64,000 nucleotides of DNA from Ooceraea biroi. Its lineage: Eukaryota; Arthropoda; Insecta; Hymenoptera; Formicidae. The DNA lies in the NCBI RefSeq assembly GCF_003672135.1, contig NC_039507.1, positions 62,001 through 126,000 on the forward strand, in the 5' to 3' direction. The translations under genes and the position numbers were made by a program. The notes under the pieces were generated by a model. That model did not search any database and was not told the origin of the DNA. It was given only the letters and a program-made list of their open reading frames with translations. How positions within the stretch are numbered: the first letter of the stretch is position 1; every line of letters starts with the position of its first letter. Positions 1 through 12,265 of this stretch are shown here, piece after piece.

Positions 1-1445
1 CAAGGTAACATTTCAGTTTTTGTTTGTTTCTTACTACACGTTTAACGTCCAAATCCAAATCATCCGAGTACTTGTTTACATCAACATACATGACCTATAA
101 TCGAAATTCGAACGATCAGGAACGATCTTAGTACTACATATATGTATGTACATATATGCGGTATTATAATACAAGCACTAAAGTTCAGAAATTATTTTGT
201 AATTTTTCCCTTTCGCTTTTATTAACGCCGATAGTTACATTTTAATCTTTTGTTATTTTCAGTCGCAATTCGAGATTTCAGAGAAAAGAAAAGAGAATAA
301 ATACAATAATAATAATAATGCATGTAATATACATTACTCACCAAAGTAAAGGATTACTTAAAATGAGTGCAAAAAAGAATCAAACTTAAACTCACGTATC
401 TTTGCGAAAAATAGTCGTAGAAAGATATTTACAAAAGCATCTTAAAGCTTCAGGTTTCCAATGATTCGACGCACGTACGTTTCTCCATAAAAACTTCACT
501 AAAGGCAGCGCTATTTTAAGGTAAGGTAAACCTTGCAAAATTGAAAACTAAATTTCAAATATGATGGCGTGTACGAGAAAGAGAAAATCTTTTTTCCAAA
601 TTCTCTGATAATTGCATCGTAAAATTTAATATTTTCTTTTTAAAATACGTTTTTAATCATGACGATATGATTTTTTTCACTAAATTACGATTTTAAGTGA
701 GTAGTGCATTTTCCAGTAGTTTTTCTTAAAACCTGTGTTCTGCTGCCGGTGTTGGCATTAATCAAGTTGTTAGCATTAATCGTGAGAGATTACACGGTCG
801 AACTTACATCTCGAGTGTGTGTGTGTGTTGCATCTATACACTATAATAAATACAAATATAATAATATTAAATACGTTGTTTTTGATTAAATAGTTTTAAG
901 TAAAAAGTAATATCATAAAAGAATGATGGAAATTTATAAGATTGACTACGTGCGATATAACAATGTTCTCTACAATAACTTGTGTATTATGGATCATTTA
1001 GAAAGCATCGGTTAAGATTATCTTCAAATCTACTACGCATTTTCACTCTCGTTGCTAAGCAACCGCGTTGCGCTATTGCTCGTGGAGCTCACCATGATGG
1101 CGCGAACGATAAAATATTGAAGACATATCTATGATTAAATGTATCGACGTAAAGTTTGTAAGATTTATTTATGTACGATTTTTATATTAGAAAAAGGAAA
1201 CAAATGATTACGTTTAACTGATATGAAATATGAATCGTGCATACGAAATTTGTACTTGGAACTAGCATTATTGATTGTGCTTAGCTTTTTCTATTGTGCT
1301 TACATTATGTTTATATTGTAAGAAGGTAATAAATTCACATAAGTAATACTTAAAAATTATTTATAAAAATACGTCTCACTGAGATGTACATATTTTTACA
1401 ATTAGTATTTAATAATTAATATATTTGTGTGTAATATATCATTAA
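1..1445. other. Intergenic, no gene recognised
   Basis: AT-rich sequence with no open frame that looks like protein and no recognisable domain. The only distinctive patch is the GC-richer stretch at about 1,020-1,110, which carries an RFX/X-box-like motif and could be a promoter of a gene lying off the left edge. Confidence 0.5.
1051..1063. promoter_or_regulatory. X-box-like RFX site
   Basis: GTTGCTAAGCAAC: half-sites GTTGCT and AGCAAC separated by one base. This fits the RFX X-box pattern RYYNYY-N(1-3)-RRNRAC that drives ciliary genes in animals. It lies in a GC-richer island within AT-rich DNA. No ciliary gene is visible next to it inside the window, so function is inferred from the motif only. 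Confidence 0.35.
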
Positions 1446-3077
1446 TCAGGTAACGCTTTTTATCACAGCAAATGAATGTCCCGCACCAGCACCAACGAGA
1501 ATGCCAATAAAATTCGGCGGAATTGGAAGGAATTCTGGTCGCAAGAGGTCCTTCGTGCTCCCGTTACCGCAGTTTCCATGCTCGTTCCAGCCCCAACATA
1601 ATATCGTTTTATCACCTATTAAAATTAAAATTAAAATTAAAATTATTATTTAAATGGATAATTAATATAGGTATTAATTACAACTGAATAATTCTAATTT
1701 AACTCTAATAATTCTTCTTTTTAACTTAAATAAACATTCTCTATTATAAAATCATAATTATTGGATGACCATAATATCTTTTTATCTTTATTGTAAGTAA
1801 TTTACCAGTTACGGCAATGTTATGTTCCGAACCAACTGAAAGCTGAACAATCGTTGGGATGTGTTCGATACGTAGAACATCCTCTTTTACAGACGTTTCA
1901 TTTTGTACATTCGATGAAGAACGACCTAATTGACCGTAGTCATTTCTTCCCCATGAGAAAATAGCGCCGTCTAAAAAATTGTCAATAATATATCTCATTT
2001 TTTTACACAAACTACTCGATTATATAAGGAAAATGTAAAGTAATTTTAATCACTGCTCAGGATGTTCGTGTGACTCCATCCGGCATGAATTTGAACTGGC
2101 ATATTGAACCGTGAGGTGCTTATAGATTGCGGTAATTGCATATTAGGTGTCTTAGGAGAGAATCCCAATTGTCCATGCTTATTGTCACCAAAAACGTATA
2201 CATCACACAAATCCTTTTCGCTTCTTGTCACGACGGTATGATGCTGACCGCAGGCAACGTTTTCTACGTTTCCTTGCATTACCAATTCTGAAACTGTCAA
2301 TATACGTCTTAGAATTAGCTATCAATTATTAATCAACTGAGAATTATAAATAATGCAAAACGATAAATAACACAAACAAATAGTTGCGTGTATATTTGAA
2401 ATTGAAATTAAATTAAAACTTGGAAATATTTTTTCTCGTTGTGATTTTATAAGAATTTTTCAATTCTTATGGGACAAAAATTGTTTTTGACGCGATAATT
2501 CGATTGTACCTTTGGTAAATGCACTCGCAGACGTATAAGGCTCCATGGTCTCCGGATTGATTAAACCCAATTGCCTTTTATTGTTTGCTCCACAAGTATA
2601 GAGTTCGTGATTTTCCGTCACCACGGCGGTATGTCTTAGACCCATCGCGACACGTTTGATTTTCGTGCCTATAGAAACTCTGCGAGGTAGTAGTACAGAC
2701 GGAAAAACTGCAGGGTCCAAACCCAATTGTCCATAACGATTGGAGCCCCATACATATAATTCACCATCTCTCGTTAACGCCGCGGAACTGTCCCATCCGC
2801 AGCACACATCGATTATTCGTTCATGCTTGAGAGCATCTACTCTCTGAAACGTTAAAACATTTTCCTCCTGCTTGCCGTTTCCGGTTTGTCCCTTGTTGTT
2901 CCATCCACAGCAGTAAATACGACCGTTTGTGTCTAAGATCAGCGTGTGTCCGGCACCACCGACGATTTTCTTTATAGCTTCTGGTTTCAGGGGACATGCG
3001 GTGATATCGGCTTCTTGAGGTAGGATGCATTGTTCAGATAAGATACCTTGTCCTAACTGACCATGGGAATTTGCACC
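1446..3077 (-). CDS. SERGEF: SERGEF (secretion-regulating GEF), RCC1-repeat protein, lacking its 5' exon
   Basis: A beta-propeller protein of the RCC1 superfamily; in vertebrates SERGEF/DelGEF binds the exocyst and affects secretion. I join four exons on the minus strand: 3077-2510, 2293-2054, 1970-1806 and 1615-1446, all with GT-AG junctions that keep frame. RCC1 blade signatures recur: GANSHGQLGQG, CCGWNNKGQTGNG, YVWGSNRYGQLG, YVFGDNKHGQLG, FSWGRNDYGQLG and CWGWNEHGNCG. The last blade and its GAGAGHSFAV ending match the SERGEF C-terminus better than RCC1 or HERC proteins. The exon at 3077 opens directly after an acceptor, so the start methionine and first few residues lie in an upstream exon between 3.1 and 5 kb that I could not identify. 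The stop is TGA at 1446-1448. Confidence 0.85.
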
Positions 3078-4741
3078 CTGTAAAACGTGTCTCTAGATTA
3101 CTCTCTTCAAGTAATTTACTAAAGATTTGGTTTTTTTTGTGTCTAATTTTTTTACTATTGTTTTTTTTTATTAAATACTTAGCTATCTGAAAGATTTAAG
3201 ATTTATTAAAGATGAATAAGAAAAATGTGACAAAATATATTCTATATAAACAATCTGATCAATTTTAAAATAGAAAGGTGATATGTTGTACTTTGATATT
3301 ATATCTAATCAGAAATTAAAGAAGAAAATATGAACAAGCATTGTAAGAAGACATCTCGAAAAAGAGAACTTGAGAGAAAGTGTACATACATGATATGTCT
3401 TAGATACGTCGACATTATATTGTCATTCTATGACAGTCCTAAACATACCTCTGCTCTCGTCCGAGAAGACTCCTTTACAATTGTCCTAAAGCATTACAAT
3501 CAGCGACTTCACCATCTGACTCAAACATTAACAGCAAAAATGTGCCTTTGTTATTTGCGAATGAAATAAATGAAATTAATTCTTATAAATAACGTGTCTA
3601 TGTGTATAAATATTTTACAAACAGTTACCCATGAGATCAGACGATACGTAGACATAATTAGATACTTTCTACCATGTGGCTTTGTTCCTATAATTAAAAA
3701 AAAGCTTCTTTTCATATTTACGTTAAAAACACTTATAAAATCTTATTTTATATTACTCAAAATCGACAATTTCTCAACAATTGCGTTGTATGTTGTTGGT
3801 ACATACATAAAAAGATCTGAATTCAAAAACATAACCTAAAGCACGTTGACACACTAATGACATACCAAATATATATTTTTCAATATGTCATTTAGCAAAC
3901 TGACTTGAAAAATAAAAATTTATCGTTGTGTTTTGTTGATCAGTATTATCTGAAAAAATTGTCCGAATTGTTACATACTGTGTGAAAGTAAATTTATGAC
4001 TCACACAGTTAAATGATGTTAAATCATAACTTTTAAAAGCAAAACTACGTCTAATCGTTTATTCGTACTACCTTCGTCTTTAATCAGAGACAGTAGAGGT
4101 TCGTAGAATTTTTTTAAACTAATTGTCTATAACAGGACACCTGCAGCTGCAGAATGATAACCCAGTATACTGAAACAATATATGGAGCGTTACACTTATG
4201 CAGGTGCTTTAGAAAAACTTTCCTATGATCGTAAAACAGAATCCGCTACGAGCCTCTACCTGTACCTGAAAGGTGAGGTAGTAGTATGAATCAATACTGA
4301 GATTGACACAGTGTATTTCCAGATACTACGACCCAATAATGTAAAAGAAAAGCTTTTACTTGACAATAGTACTACTTAATAACGAATCACACAGATAAAC
4401 TTCTATTTTCAAATTGGATAATTATTTAAATTACGAGCCTCACCTCCATCAATGAATGCTCATTCGACGCTCATTCGTTTTTGCACGAAACAAGAGAATC
4501 TGACAAAAAAATTGTCGCTCTGTCCCGCAAAGTGAGATATTAAAAAAGGTAAAAAAATATATTTTCATGACTAATACAAGCCTTTGTAGGGCAACAAATT
4601 GTGATTTGTCCATCACTAACAATTTTATCTATTATTGAATATATATATTTACTATTTTGTTATATATTTACTATATTTTTTAATATATTGTTGAATATAT
4701 ATTTGTGCTGTAAACAAAGGTTGTGCCGGTATTGAGGTCTA
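3078..4741. other. Intergenic or 5' intron of SERGEF
   Basis: AT-rich, no convincing coding exon. The missing SERGEF first exon and the divergent SERGEF/CDC23 promoters should be here. Open frames at 3,330-3,839 are low-complexity and not protein-like. Confidence 0.4.
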
Positions 4742-4857
4742 CTTTTTATTCCCGCACTGCTGAACTGGTGCAGTAAATTAGAGTGAGAAACAATATACTT
4801 GTCTCACTTTAACGTATTGCACCATTTGCACCGGTTCAGCAGTGCGGCAATAAAAAA
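4742..4857. repeat. Imperfect inverted repeat upstream of CDC23
   Basis: The stretch beginning CTTTTTATTCCCGCACTGCT pairs with the stretch ending AGCAGTGCGGCAATAAAA; the inner parts (GTGAGA...TCTCAC) also pair imperfectly. It could be a small MITE or a hairpin in the CDC23 5' region, about 150 bases before the CDC23 start. Confidence 0.6.
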
Positions 4858-5000
4858 CAGACCGGTATGAATACGATGTAAACGAAGATGACGTCGGTAC
4901 AGTGAAGGCAAGTGTAGTGTTCAATATAAATTTATTCCTGTGGAACATTACATTAAATATTATCATTCTGAAAAGTATCATGATATAAAAGCCTGAGAAT

Positions 5001-7331
5001 ATGGAAGCAGCTATAAAATTCAATCTTAAGGAGGTTAAGTTGGATCTTCTACAAGCAATAAAAGAATATTCTCAGCGAGGTTTGTTACACACCACCAAAT
5101 GGTACGTGAATTTTCGTTGAAGTAAACGCACTGCTTACATCCTTTGATACGCCTCAACACGTTTACACATTTACGATTCTCCTATCTGTATGTTACAGGT
5201 TAGCGGAGTTGAACTATTCTTTGCAAAATGTAAAATTAGATACACAGGATTTGACCGATATCAGATTATCAGAGGCGTGCGAAGAGGGGGATACTTACAG
5301 ACTAGCCAAAACATATTTCGACCTGAAGGAATACGATAGAGCAGCATATTTTACGAAAGAATGCATAACCCCGAAAGCTAGATTCCTACATTTGTATTCG
5401 CGTTACTTGTCAGGGGAGAAGAAGAAGATAGACGATATGACAGATGTGCCACCAGATCCCATGAAGAATGACAGCCTGAAATTGCTCTGTGCCGATCTAA
5501 GGAGAGATCATGTGGCCTCAAAGTTGGATGGTTATGGTTTGTACCTCTTTGGTGTAACGCTGAAGAAGTTGCAGCTCTCTAAAGATGCAGCGGATGTTCT
5601 GTTGGAGTCTATACATAAAGAACCCATGCACTGGGGTGCATGGCTAGAACTGGCCGCGTTAGTTACAGACAGGGAGAAGCTAGAGAGCCTGTCCTTGCCG
5701 AGTCATTGGATGAAATACTTCTTTTTGGCACACATGTATTTGGAGTTGCAGCTCATCGATGAAGGTCTAGCATTGTATTGTGAATTACAGTCGATGGGCT
5801 TCCAGAAGAACGGCTATGTACTAGCTCAAACTGCGATCGCAGTGCACTACAGGAGAGGTAGGTCAATGCATCTAATGTCTTTATAAAAATAATAGAAAGA
5901 GTAAACAATTATGTGTACTTTTTCTTAATTTTAAGATTAGCAGTAGCTGAAGTTTGTTATTACGTCATGTGTCTTATAACGTATGTCTTGTTCCAGATGT
6001 CGACAATGCGATAGAAACGTTTAAAAGAATAATAGAAGAGGACCCTTACTGTCTCGATAACATGGATACGTATTCAAATTTACTTTATGTGAAAGAGATG
6101 AAAGTTGAGCTGGCGTATCTGGCACATCGAGCTACTGAAATAGATAAATATAGATTGGAGACTTGTTGCATAGTAGGTGAGTACTAGATCTGCACTTTCA
6201 CAGGCAGGTATAAGCGTAACATTTATGAAAATTCGATCCAACATAAGATAAAACGTCGATGTCACTTTTAGGAAATTATTACAGCTTGAGGGCGGATCAT
6301 CAAAAGGCGGTAATGTATTTCCACCGAGCGTTGAAGCTGAATCCGCAGTACCTGTCAGCCTGGACGTTGCTGGGCCACGAATTTATGGAGATGAAAAATA
6401 CGAATGGTGCTATCCACAGCTACAGACAGGCGATTGGTAATAAAATTTTCGAACGTCCTTTATTATGTAGTGTATTCTTCGTATTTATATCGTATCTCTA
6501 TATGTCAACTTACCAGAGGTCAATAGACGCGATTATAGAGCGTGGTATGGCTTGGGTCAGACGTACGAGATTTTGAAGATGCCGTTTTACGGACTGTATT
6601 ATTACAAGCAAGCTCAGCTGCTGAGACCCCACGACAGCAGGATGGTTTTAGCTCTGGGCGAAGCGTACGAGAAGCAGGATAAGATTCAAGATGCGCTCAA
6701 GTGCTATTACAAGGCCTGCAACGTGGGCGATATAGAGGGAATGGCACTACTAAAGTTAGCGACGTACGTTTCGATATGTGATACAAATGGCAGCAAAAGT
6801 AAAACGGAGAGAAAATACGTCGATAAGAAAATATGATTAAAAAATTGATCGACTAAAATTTGATTAATCAGAGAACTACTTTATTACAGGCTGTACGAGA
6901 AACTGGGAGAACACGATCATGCAGCGGCAGCTTACACCGACTTCGTGATAGACGAATTTCGAAGCGTGGACCGATCGGAATTGAGTCACGCGTACAAGTA
7001 CCTCACGCAATATCACTTGAAGAGGGAACAATTAGATCGAGCTAATCACTACGCACAGAAATGTCTGCAATTTGACGATACGAAGGAGGAGGCGAAGGTA
7101 CTGTTGAGAACGATCGCTGAAAAGAGAGCCAAGGTCGAGGAAACTTCTATGGTGGTAAGTGATAAAAATATGCCATGTTGCGTAATAACTGGCCAACTAC
7201 TTCGATTGTGTAAAATCCAGGTGGATGACATGAACGAAACGGATCCCGTAATGGAGCAAAGGGTGCGAACGGACGTCACGCCTGGGAGTCAATTGTCGCC
7301 GATGAATCTTTCGTTCACACCTACACCGTGA
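5001..7331 (+). CDS. CDC23: CDC23 / APC8, anaphase-promoting complex TPR subunit
   Basis: A TPR scaffold subunit of the anaphase-promoting complex/cyclosome, the E3 ligase that drives mitotic exit. Seven exons join in frame: 5001-5101, 5199-5857, 5997-6176, 6272-6436, 6517-6763, 6890-7154 and 7221-7331. They total 1,728 nt, or 575 residues, close to the ~600 of human CDC23. The N-terminus (VKLDLLQAIKEYSQRGLLHTTKW then LAELNYSL) and the TPR helices (YSNLLYVKE, GNYYSLRADHQKAVMYFHRAL, AWTLLGHEFMEMKNTNGAIHSYRQAI, RAWYGLGQTYEIL, ALGEAYEKQDK) are diagnostic. The tail is the acidic/Ser-Pro APC8 type ending LSFTPTP. The start ATG follows an in-frame upstream stop and matches the family N-terminus. 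No lesion is seen, so the gene looks functional. Confidence 0.95.
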
Positions 7332-8144
7332 ACGAAAAAAAAACTTTCATTTGCAATGTACAATTTCGACAATACTTGTAGTTCTGTATATAAAATACAA
7401 AAATATTCATTAATTTTGTACGATATACTTTTTGTGAATTATTTCTCTTCCTTCTAGAAATGTAATGCTGATTTTTTCGACTTTTATACAGGTGTGTTAA
7501 ACAAATGAGACTGACACAATTATTTATTATGTAGTAACAACATATGTTACCAAGGATAAAGTTAATATACAAAATTATAATTTACGTACGATCATGATTG
7601 TTATGAAAATCAATTACGCAATCAATGTTTTGTACATTAATACTTAATTTATACATGAGTAATGAATTAATATCATATTCTCTATACAAATAGACGTTTG
7701 TAGAACAGAATTTTCTGTCAATTATTTATTTGTATCGTTTACTACACATTATACACATACGCATGTCAGTATATAAAAATACAATGTTGTACGGTAAATC
7801 TAGCATGCAACTGACAATAAGAATATATATATATATTTTATGTATTAATCAATATAGTCCCTTTCTTGGCTAAAGCTGAAAGAAATAAAGTTTCATTCGT
7901 GTATTAATCAATATATGGTAATCATAACATAGTTTTGATTGATTTAGTATTACTTATAACTTGTTGTTTTAATTCTCTAGTTATATTTCAATGTTTTTAT
8001 AACCATTAGATTGAAAGATGTGATATCTTCAAATATACACCTTACTTATAAATAGTCGCGATGATATATCAACTGCGAGTTTGAATTAATGACTTTCGAA
8101 GTAATTAACGTCAACGGACTTTCACTAGTCCCTGTGACAGTTAG
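7332..8144. other. CDC23 3' flank and start of repeat debris
   Basis: AT-rich with an AATAAA near 7,886 that may serve CDC23. From about 7,930 a dispersed repeat begins; related sequence (TAACTTGTTGTTTTAATTCT and AAATAGTCGCG...GAATTTGAATTAATGACTTTCG) recurs in the same orientation at about 9,300-9,440. Confidence 0.5.
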
Positions 8145-8646
8145 AATCAGTTCGAAGTTCAAGGATTTGCCTTTTCTTAAACAGTTTGTTGCTCCCGATA
8201 ATTTAGGTCTAAAATCATTACAATAAATTACTGAGCATTGATTGGACTAAAATTCTCGACGAGAAGGTACTCAAGAATAGTTATACATTTTGGCCCGCTT
8301 TGTACATTTTTAAAAATGCAGGTGGAAAATTTATTTTTCGTGAATTAGCATTGTTTATGCTAAAATTGTTATTCCCTTCGAAGTTGCCTTCGAGTAATGC
8401 AGTTGTCGAGAGAGTATTTTCAATGATGAATATTGTCAAAACAAACATCAGAAACAGAATGTTGTTAATTACATACGATTTTACGAATTAGATTACACTT
8501 TTCTATGCAAATAATACTTGTTGTAATGGTTTTCAACCAACTGATAGTACTCAAAGATTTTAACTACAAAGTTGTGCACAATTTAAATGATGCTAACGTT
8601 AAAAATATGAATGAAACTGAAATCGCAATTGGTAAATTTTATTAGA
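8145..8646 (+). pseudogene. hAT transposase C-terminal remnant
   Basis: The frame at 8,300-8,491 contains FRELALFMLKLLF, then PSSNAVVERVFSMMNIVKTNIRNRM. This is the hAT dimerisation-domain signature (SNAxVERxFSxxNxxKTxxRNRM). Upstream, FKDLPFLKQFVAP and downstream NYKVVHNLNDANV extend the similarity, but stop codons and frame changes break it on both sides. Only the C-terminal ~20% of a transposase is left. Directly repeated flanking sequence at ~7.95-8.1 and ~9.3-9.44 kb may be remnants of the element or of a host repeat. Confidence 0.75.
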
Positions 8647-8815
8647 TGATTTTGAAAATTCATGTAGTACCTTATAATATTAATATATAAAAATATATAT
8701 AAAGTTATTTTTTAAATAATCTTTTACAAATAAATATTCTTCTAATGAAACAATGTGCTTTCTTAAACAGTTGTTATATTTTAATAATGTAATATTTATT
8801 TTTAATTTTGGGTAA

Positions 8816-9077
8816 ATGTGCACTATTATGTTGGCTATAAAATTGGCGATCTTGCACCATCAACTTGGCGATTTCTGGCTACGGAACGCCTGCAGATGGC
8901 GACACACCACAATTTTTATACTGGGCACCCTGACGGAACACAGCCGGCAGCCCGACTCCGAGTCGCCCCTTTCTCTCGCGAACCGTCGAAGCGAGCACGC
9001 GTGCCGAACGATTAGAGCGGTGAATCCACGTGGCGAACAATTTCACACCACGAACGGATTTGTGCACAAATCACTGG
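8816..9077 (+). other. GC-rich possible orphan exon
   Basis: A patch clearly richer in GC than its surroundings, open in two plus-strand frames and ending at a good donor, CACTGG|GTAAGTAG at 9,077/9,078. The peptide is not recognised and no acceptor-linked downstream exon was found. It could be a 5' untranslated exon, a captured exon or transposon sequence. Confidence 0.25.
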
Positions 9078-9888
9078 GTAAGTAGAATCTTATTTGAGTT
9101 GAATTTTTATCTTTGAATTACAAGTACGTATTGCCAGCTAGTAGATGCTTTGATATTGTTTGAACAAATAATTGGTTTTTTTTTCTTTCTCATGACTTTG
9201 TGATATTACATACATTTATATTTCTCTTACTATTTCTCAACTAATATATTTTGCATGTGTTAACTATATTTTGTGAATGTGCATGATCATGATAATAATA
9301 TAATTTTGATTTATTTAATATTATTTATAACTTGTTGTTTTAATTCTCCACATTTATATTTCAATTGTTTTATAAAAAATATAAATAGTCGCGGCAAAAT
9401 ATATCAAATGCGAATTTGAATTAATGACTTTCGATAAATGTATTTCATTCGTGAAATCCTTAAATTTTCAGTTTCGATTTATAATATATTTTTGTATCAT
9501 AAACCACAGCACGTAAGGCATTGCAATATATTTCGGTCCTAATTTCTCCAAATGATAGTCTAAAAGAAAATAATAATACAGACTTCCAAATCAAGACATT
9601 GTCCGAGCTAATGACATTGACGACATACGTGTGTTTATGTTTACAGACATTCCTATATTTCGCAAGAAAACAAGTTCCGATTACACGTTAGACAAACGAA
9701 ACGCGAGGACTGGAGGAAAATCAAATCTGATCATTGTATTCTATTGGCCATAACATTTGCCATGCGAAAAGGAAATTTATCGACTTCTGCTTGTGGTAAT
9801 ATATAAAAATTACGTAACTACTACATTCACTACCCTCTCTACAAACTTTACTTTTTTTGCCTAGAAGAGAGGGACAGAGGGTCTGGTC

Positions 9889-9973
9889 TCTATTCCGCCG
9901 TCTGGCCGTATCAACCCATATGGGGATCGGGTGCCATACAAAAAAGAAGAAGAAGAAGAAGTCTATTCCGCCG
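9889..9973 (+). mobile_element. 5'-truncated retroelement tail with 12-bp target duplication
   Basis: A 61-bp insert (9,901-9,961) ending in a GAA-repeat tail, (AAG)n, is flanked by perfect direct repeats TCTATTCCGCCG at 9,889-9,900 and 9,962-9,973. A variable-length target duplication plus a 3' microsatellite tail is the hallmark of target-primed reverse transcription by a LINE, or of a SINE mobilised by one. The GAAGAAG-type tail resembles RTE-like elements, but 61 bp is too short for a family call. Confidence 0.75.
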
Positions 9974-10089
9974 AAATTACCAGCGCTATCTTACGTCTGA
10001 GTGATACTTTAACTTATATATATCCCGTACTATCCGTCATAATTTCAAATCAAGCAAGTAGTTCGGCAGTGAATCATTCGCGATAACAT

Positions 10090-10640
10090 ATCAGGTTCAG
10101 CAATAATCACGTACGAACAACGTGCGAATATAAAACTTTGTGCTAAATTAGCTGTGACGCCGGACGATACATGTATATTGATACAGCAAGCTTTCAAAAT
10201 TGCATTTGGGTCACAAACAACAGCGACTAAAACGATTAAAAACTGGTGCGCGACTTTTAAACAAGATCAAGAAAACATATATACTAGCATCGATGGTTAC
10301 CGGATTTTTAAAGACAAAGTCGTCGAATTCCATAACCTTCGTACATGCATCATTTGCATGGTTTACTACTAAACTGTCCCTAAATAATACTCAACTTGAA
10401 TACATTTTATCCGAAATTAATAAAATTGAAATGAATGGCCATGTCGTGCCACGCAAGCTAACCAGAGAAGAAAAGCAGGCACGTTACGATTATTGCACGC
10501 ACATTATTAACAAATGCGGGATAAATCCCGGATTCCTGGATAGACTTGTTGGATGCAAGTTATGGGTATTCAAATCCGAGATGACTTCATCCACACCAGG
10601 AACATCCAGGCAGGAGGAGCAAGTTGCTGCGTTTTCCTGA
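10090..10640 (+). pseudogene. Mariner-like transposase remnant
   Basis: Decayed Tc1/mariner coding sequence in shifting frames. The N-terminal part reads TYEQRANIKLCAKLAVTPDD then FKIAFGSQTTATKTIKNW (helix-turn-helix region). A later frame reads NGHVVPRKLTREEKQARYDY and INKCGINPGFLDRLVGCKLW, where families normally have the first catalytic Asp; here the CDE-type motif is lost. The rest of the catalytic domain is missing. It is unrelated in detail to the intact mariner at 45.3-46.6 kb. Confidence 0.75.
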
Positions 10641-10997
10641 AAAAAAAAGAATCTCGTGCTCTTTTTACGGAGATGCAGGGTTTGCATAGACATGGAAGGA
10701 GGTCATTTTGAGCATCTTTTCTAATAAGATAAGGTAAAACACCAGCTGCTATTGTTTGTATAACTTAGAATAAGATAAATATAAAATAAAAACATAAAAT
10801 AAAAAGAAACAAAAAAAATATAAAAACATAAAATAAAAAACAATAAAAAGAATAAAAATAAAAATATCAAAAGTGCAAAACTAGAAATATCTCAAAAACG
10901 GCTCATTTGCGGACCCATGTTTATTAAGACTTTTTGACTTATTTTTGGGCATACTACATCCCCTTAAAATATTTTACCCTTTTTTTCAACACCTTGT

Positions 10998-12261
10998 ATA
11001 TTGCATATATATTGCAGGAATCTTCCACCGCAACATAGCAACATTGCAAATTCACTGCGAAATGTTTCTGCAGCATTGCTATGGGATTGCAGGAATGTGA
11101 AAATGTCCGCTTTTCGGAACATTGCAACGAAAAGTCATAATAATATTGCGATGTAATGAATTTGCAATAATTATAATTATTCATTATTATATACTTTAAA
11201 TATTTTTATTTATATAACTTCAATATTTTTATTTATTAACATAAATAGACAATTATATGTAATATAACAATAGTAATAAAAAATGAAATAAACATTTTCT
11301 CTATTTTTGTTATAAAAAATAACTGTTCTTTATAAAAAACCTAAAAATCCTCTTCTTGAGATATTATTTTTCCTTTAATTATGTTAAAATATTTTTCCTT
11401 TAATTAAATAATTGAATCTTCTTCGTTTTTGTTTGTATGTTGCCTGTAAAAATAAAATAGGAATTAAAATTCATATATTAGCATAAAATTACATAAAAAT
11501 ATACATACTGCAAGTATGTATAGAATTATATGTAAAATGACATACTTTGATCTCTCAATCCTAACCGGAGCTTGAGCAAGCCACTTGGAAATGCATTCAG
11601 CGATTTCTGCATCAGTGGCATGATTGTGTATTTCACGAACAGCTTCTATAACAGAAAAAGTTATTAAAAATATTACAACTATTAATATGCAGTTTTCTAA
11701 TGAATTTCCATAATTTTGAGGTTATAGTGATATTAACCGTGAGATAGGCAAATAGAGTGATTCTCTATTATATAATTAATCTATTATATAATTATCTATT
11801 ATATAATTAATAGATACAAGATTTTAACAGCACACAAGTGCTATAATTAGACATAATATTATAAAAAAAGTACTTACCGTTTTCTTTTACGTAACTACTT
11901 TCTTTTAGAATGATGCTCGCGTCGTACAACCACCATGTTCTTTAGATAGTCGAAAGAGACAAACACCGCATGTGCATATTACCGAGCCCAGATTCTGGTC
12001 ATCACACATCATTGGTCGAATAGATTTGAACGAATCTCGTTAGGATAGGAGGACTCCAATGTTTTAATAAAATGAATTATTAATATTAATTAATTACAAA
12101 TTTTGATTGTGCAATGTTTCCGAAATATTAATGTCATGTTGCTACAAGTGTGCTGGTATTTTGCGGATATATATTTCTGCAATGTCTTTGTACTGTTGCA
12201 TTGCAATTTGCAACGTTGCAACGTTGCTGCAATGTTGGTGCAAGCATCTGTGCTGTATGGG
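10998..12261. mobile_element. TTGCAA-family element carrying a DUF4806 exon
   Basis: Both flanks are dense in the motif TTGCA/TGCAA (about 11,000-11,120 and 12,100-12,250) and the right end is the family terminus GTGCTGTATGGG at 12,261. The left terminus is degraded, so its position is approximate. The middle is AT-rich with a short minus-strand DUF4806-type exon. The right end abuts the FBXO21-like fragment at 12,266. Confidence 0.6.
11546..11645 (-). pseudogene. DUF4806 C-terminal exon fragment
   Basis: A minus-strand exon between TTATAG| (before 11,645) and |GTATGT (after 11,546) encodes AVREIHNHATDAEIAECISK followed by WLAQAPVRIERSK. It resembles the last helix of DUF4806 domains and the DUF4806 exon at 22,039-22,175 (IKDWLKLAPLRVT). 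No complete gene surrounds it. Confidence 0.5.
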
Positions 12262-12265
12262 ATCC

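Noticed and set aside
704..889. 61-codon frame
   Set aside because: Composition is low-complexity and AT-driven, with no splice context or recognisable domain.
2821..3030. Basic minus-strand frame (MHPTSRSRYHRMS...)
   Set aside because: It is another frame of the SERGEF exon 2,510-3,077, whose true frame carries RCC1 repeats.
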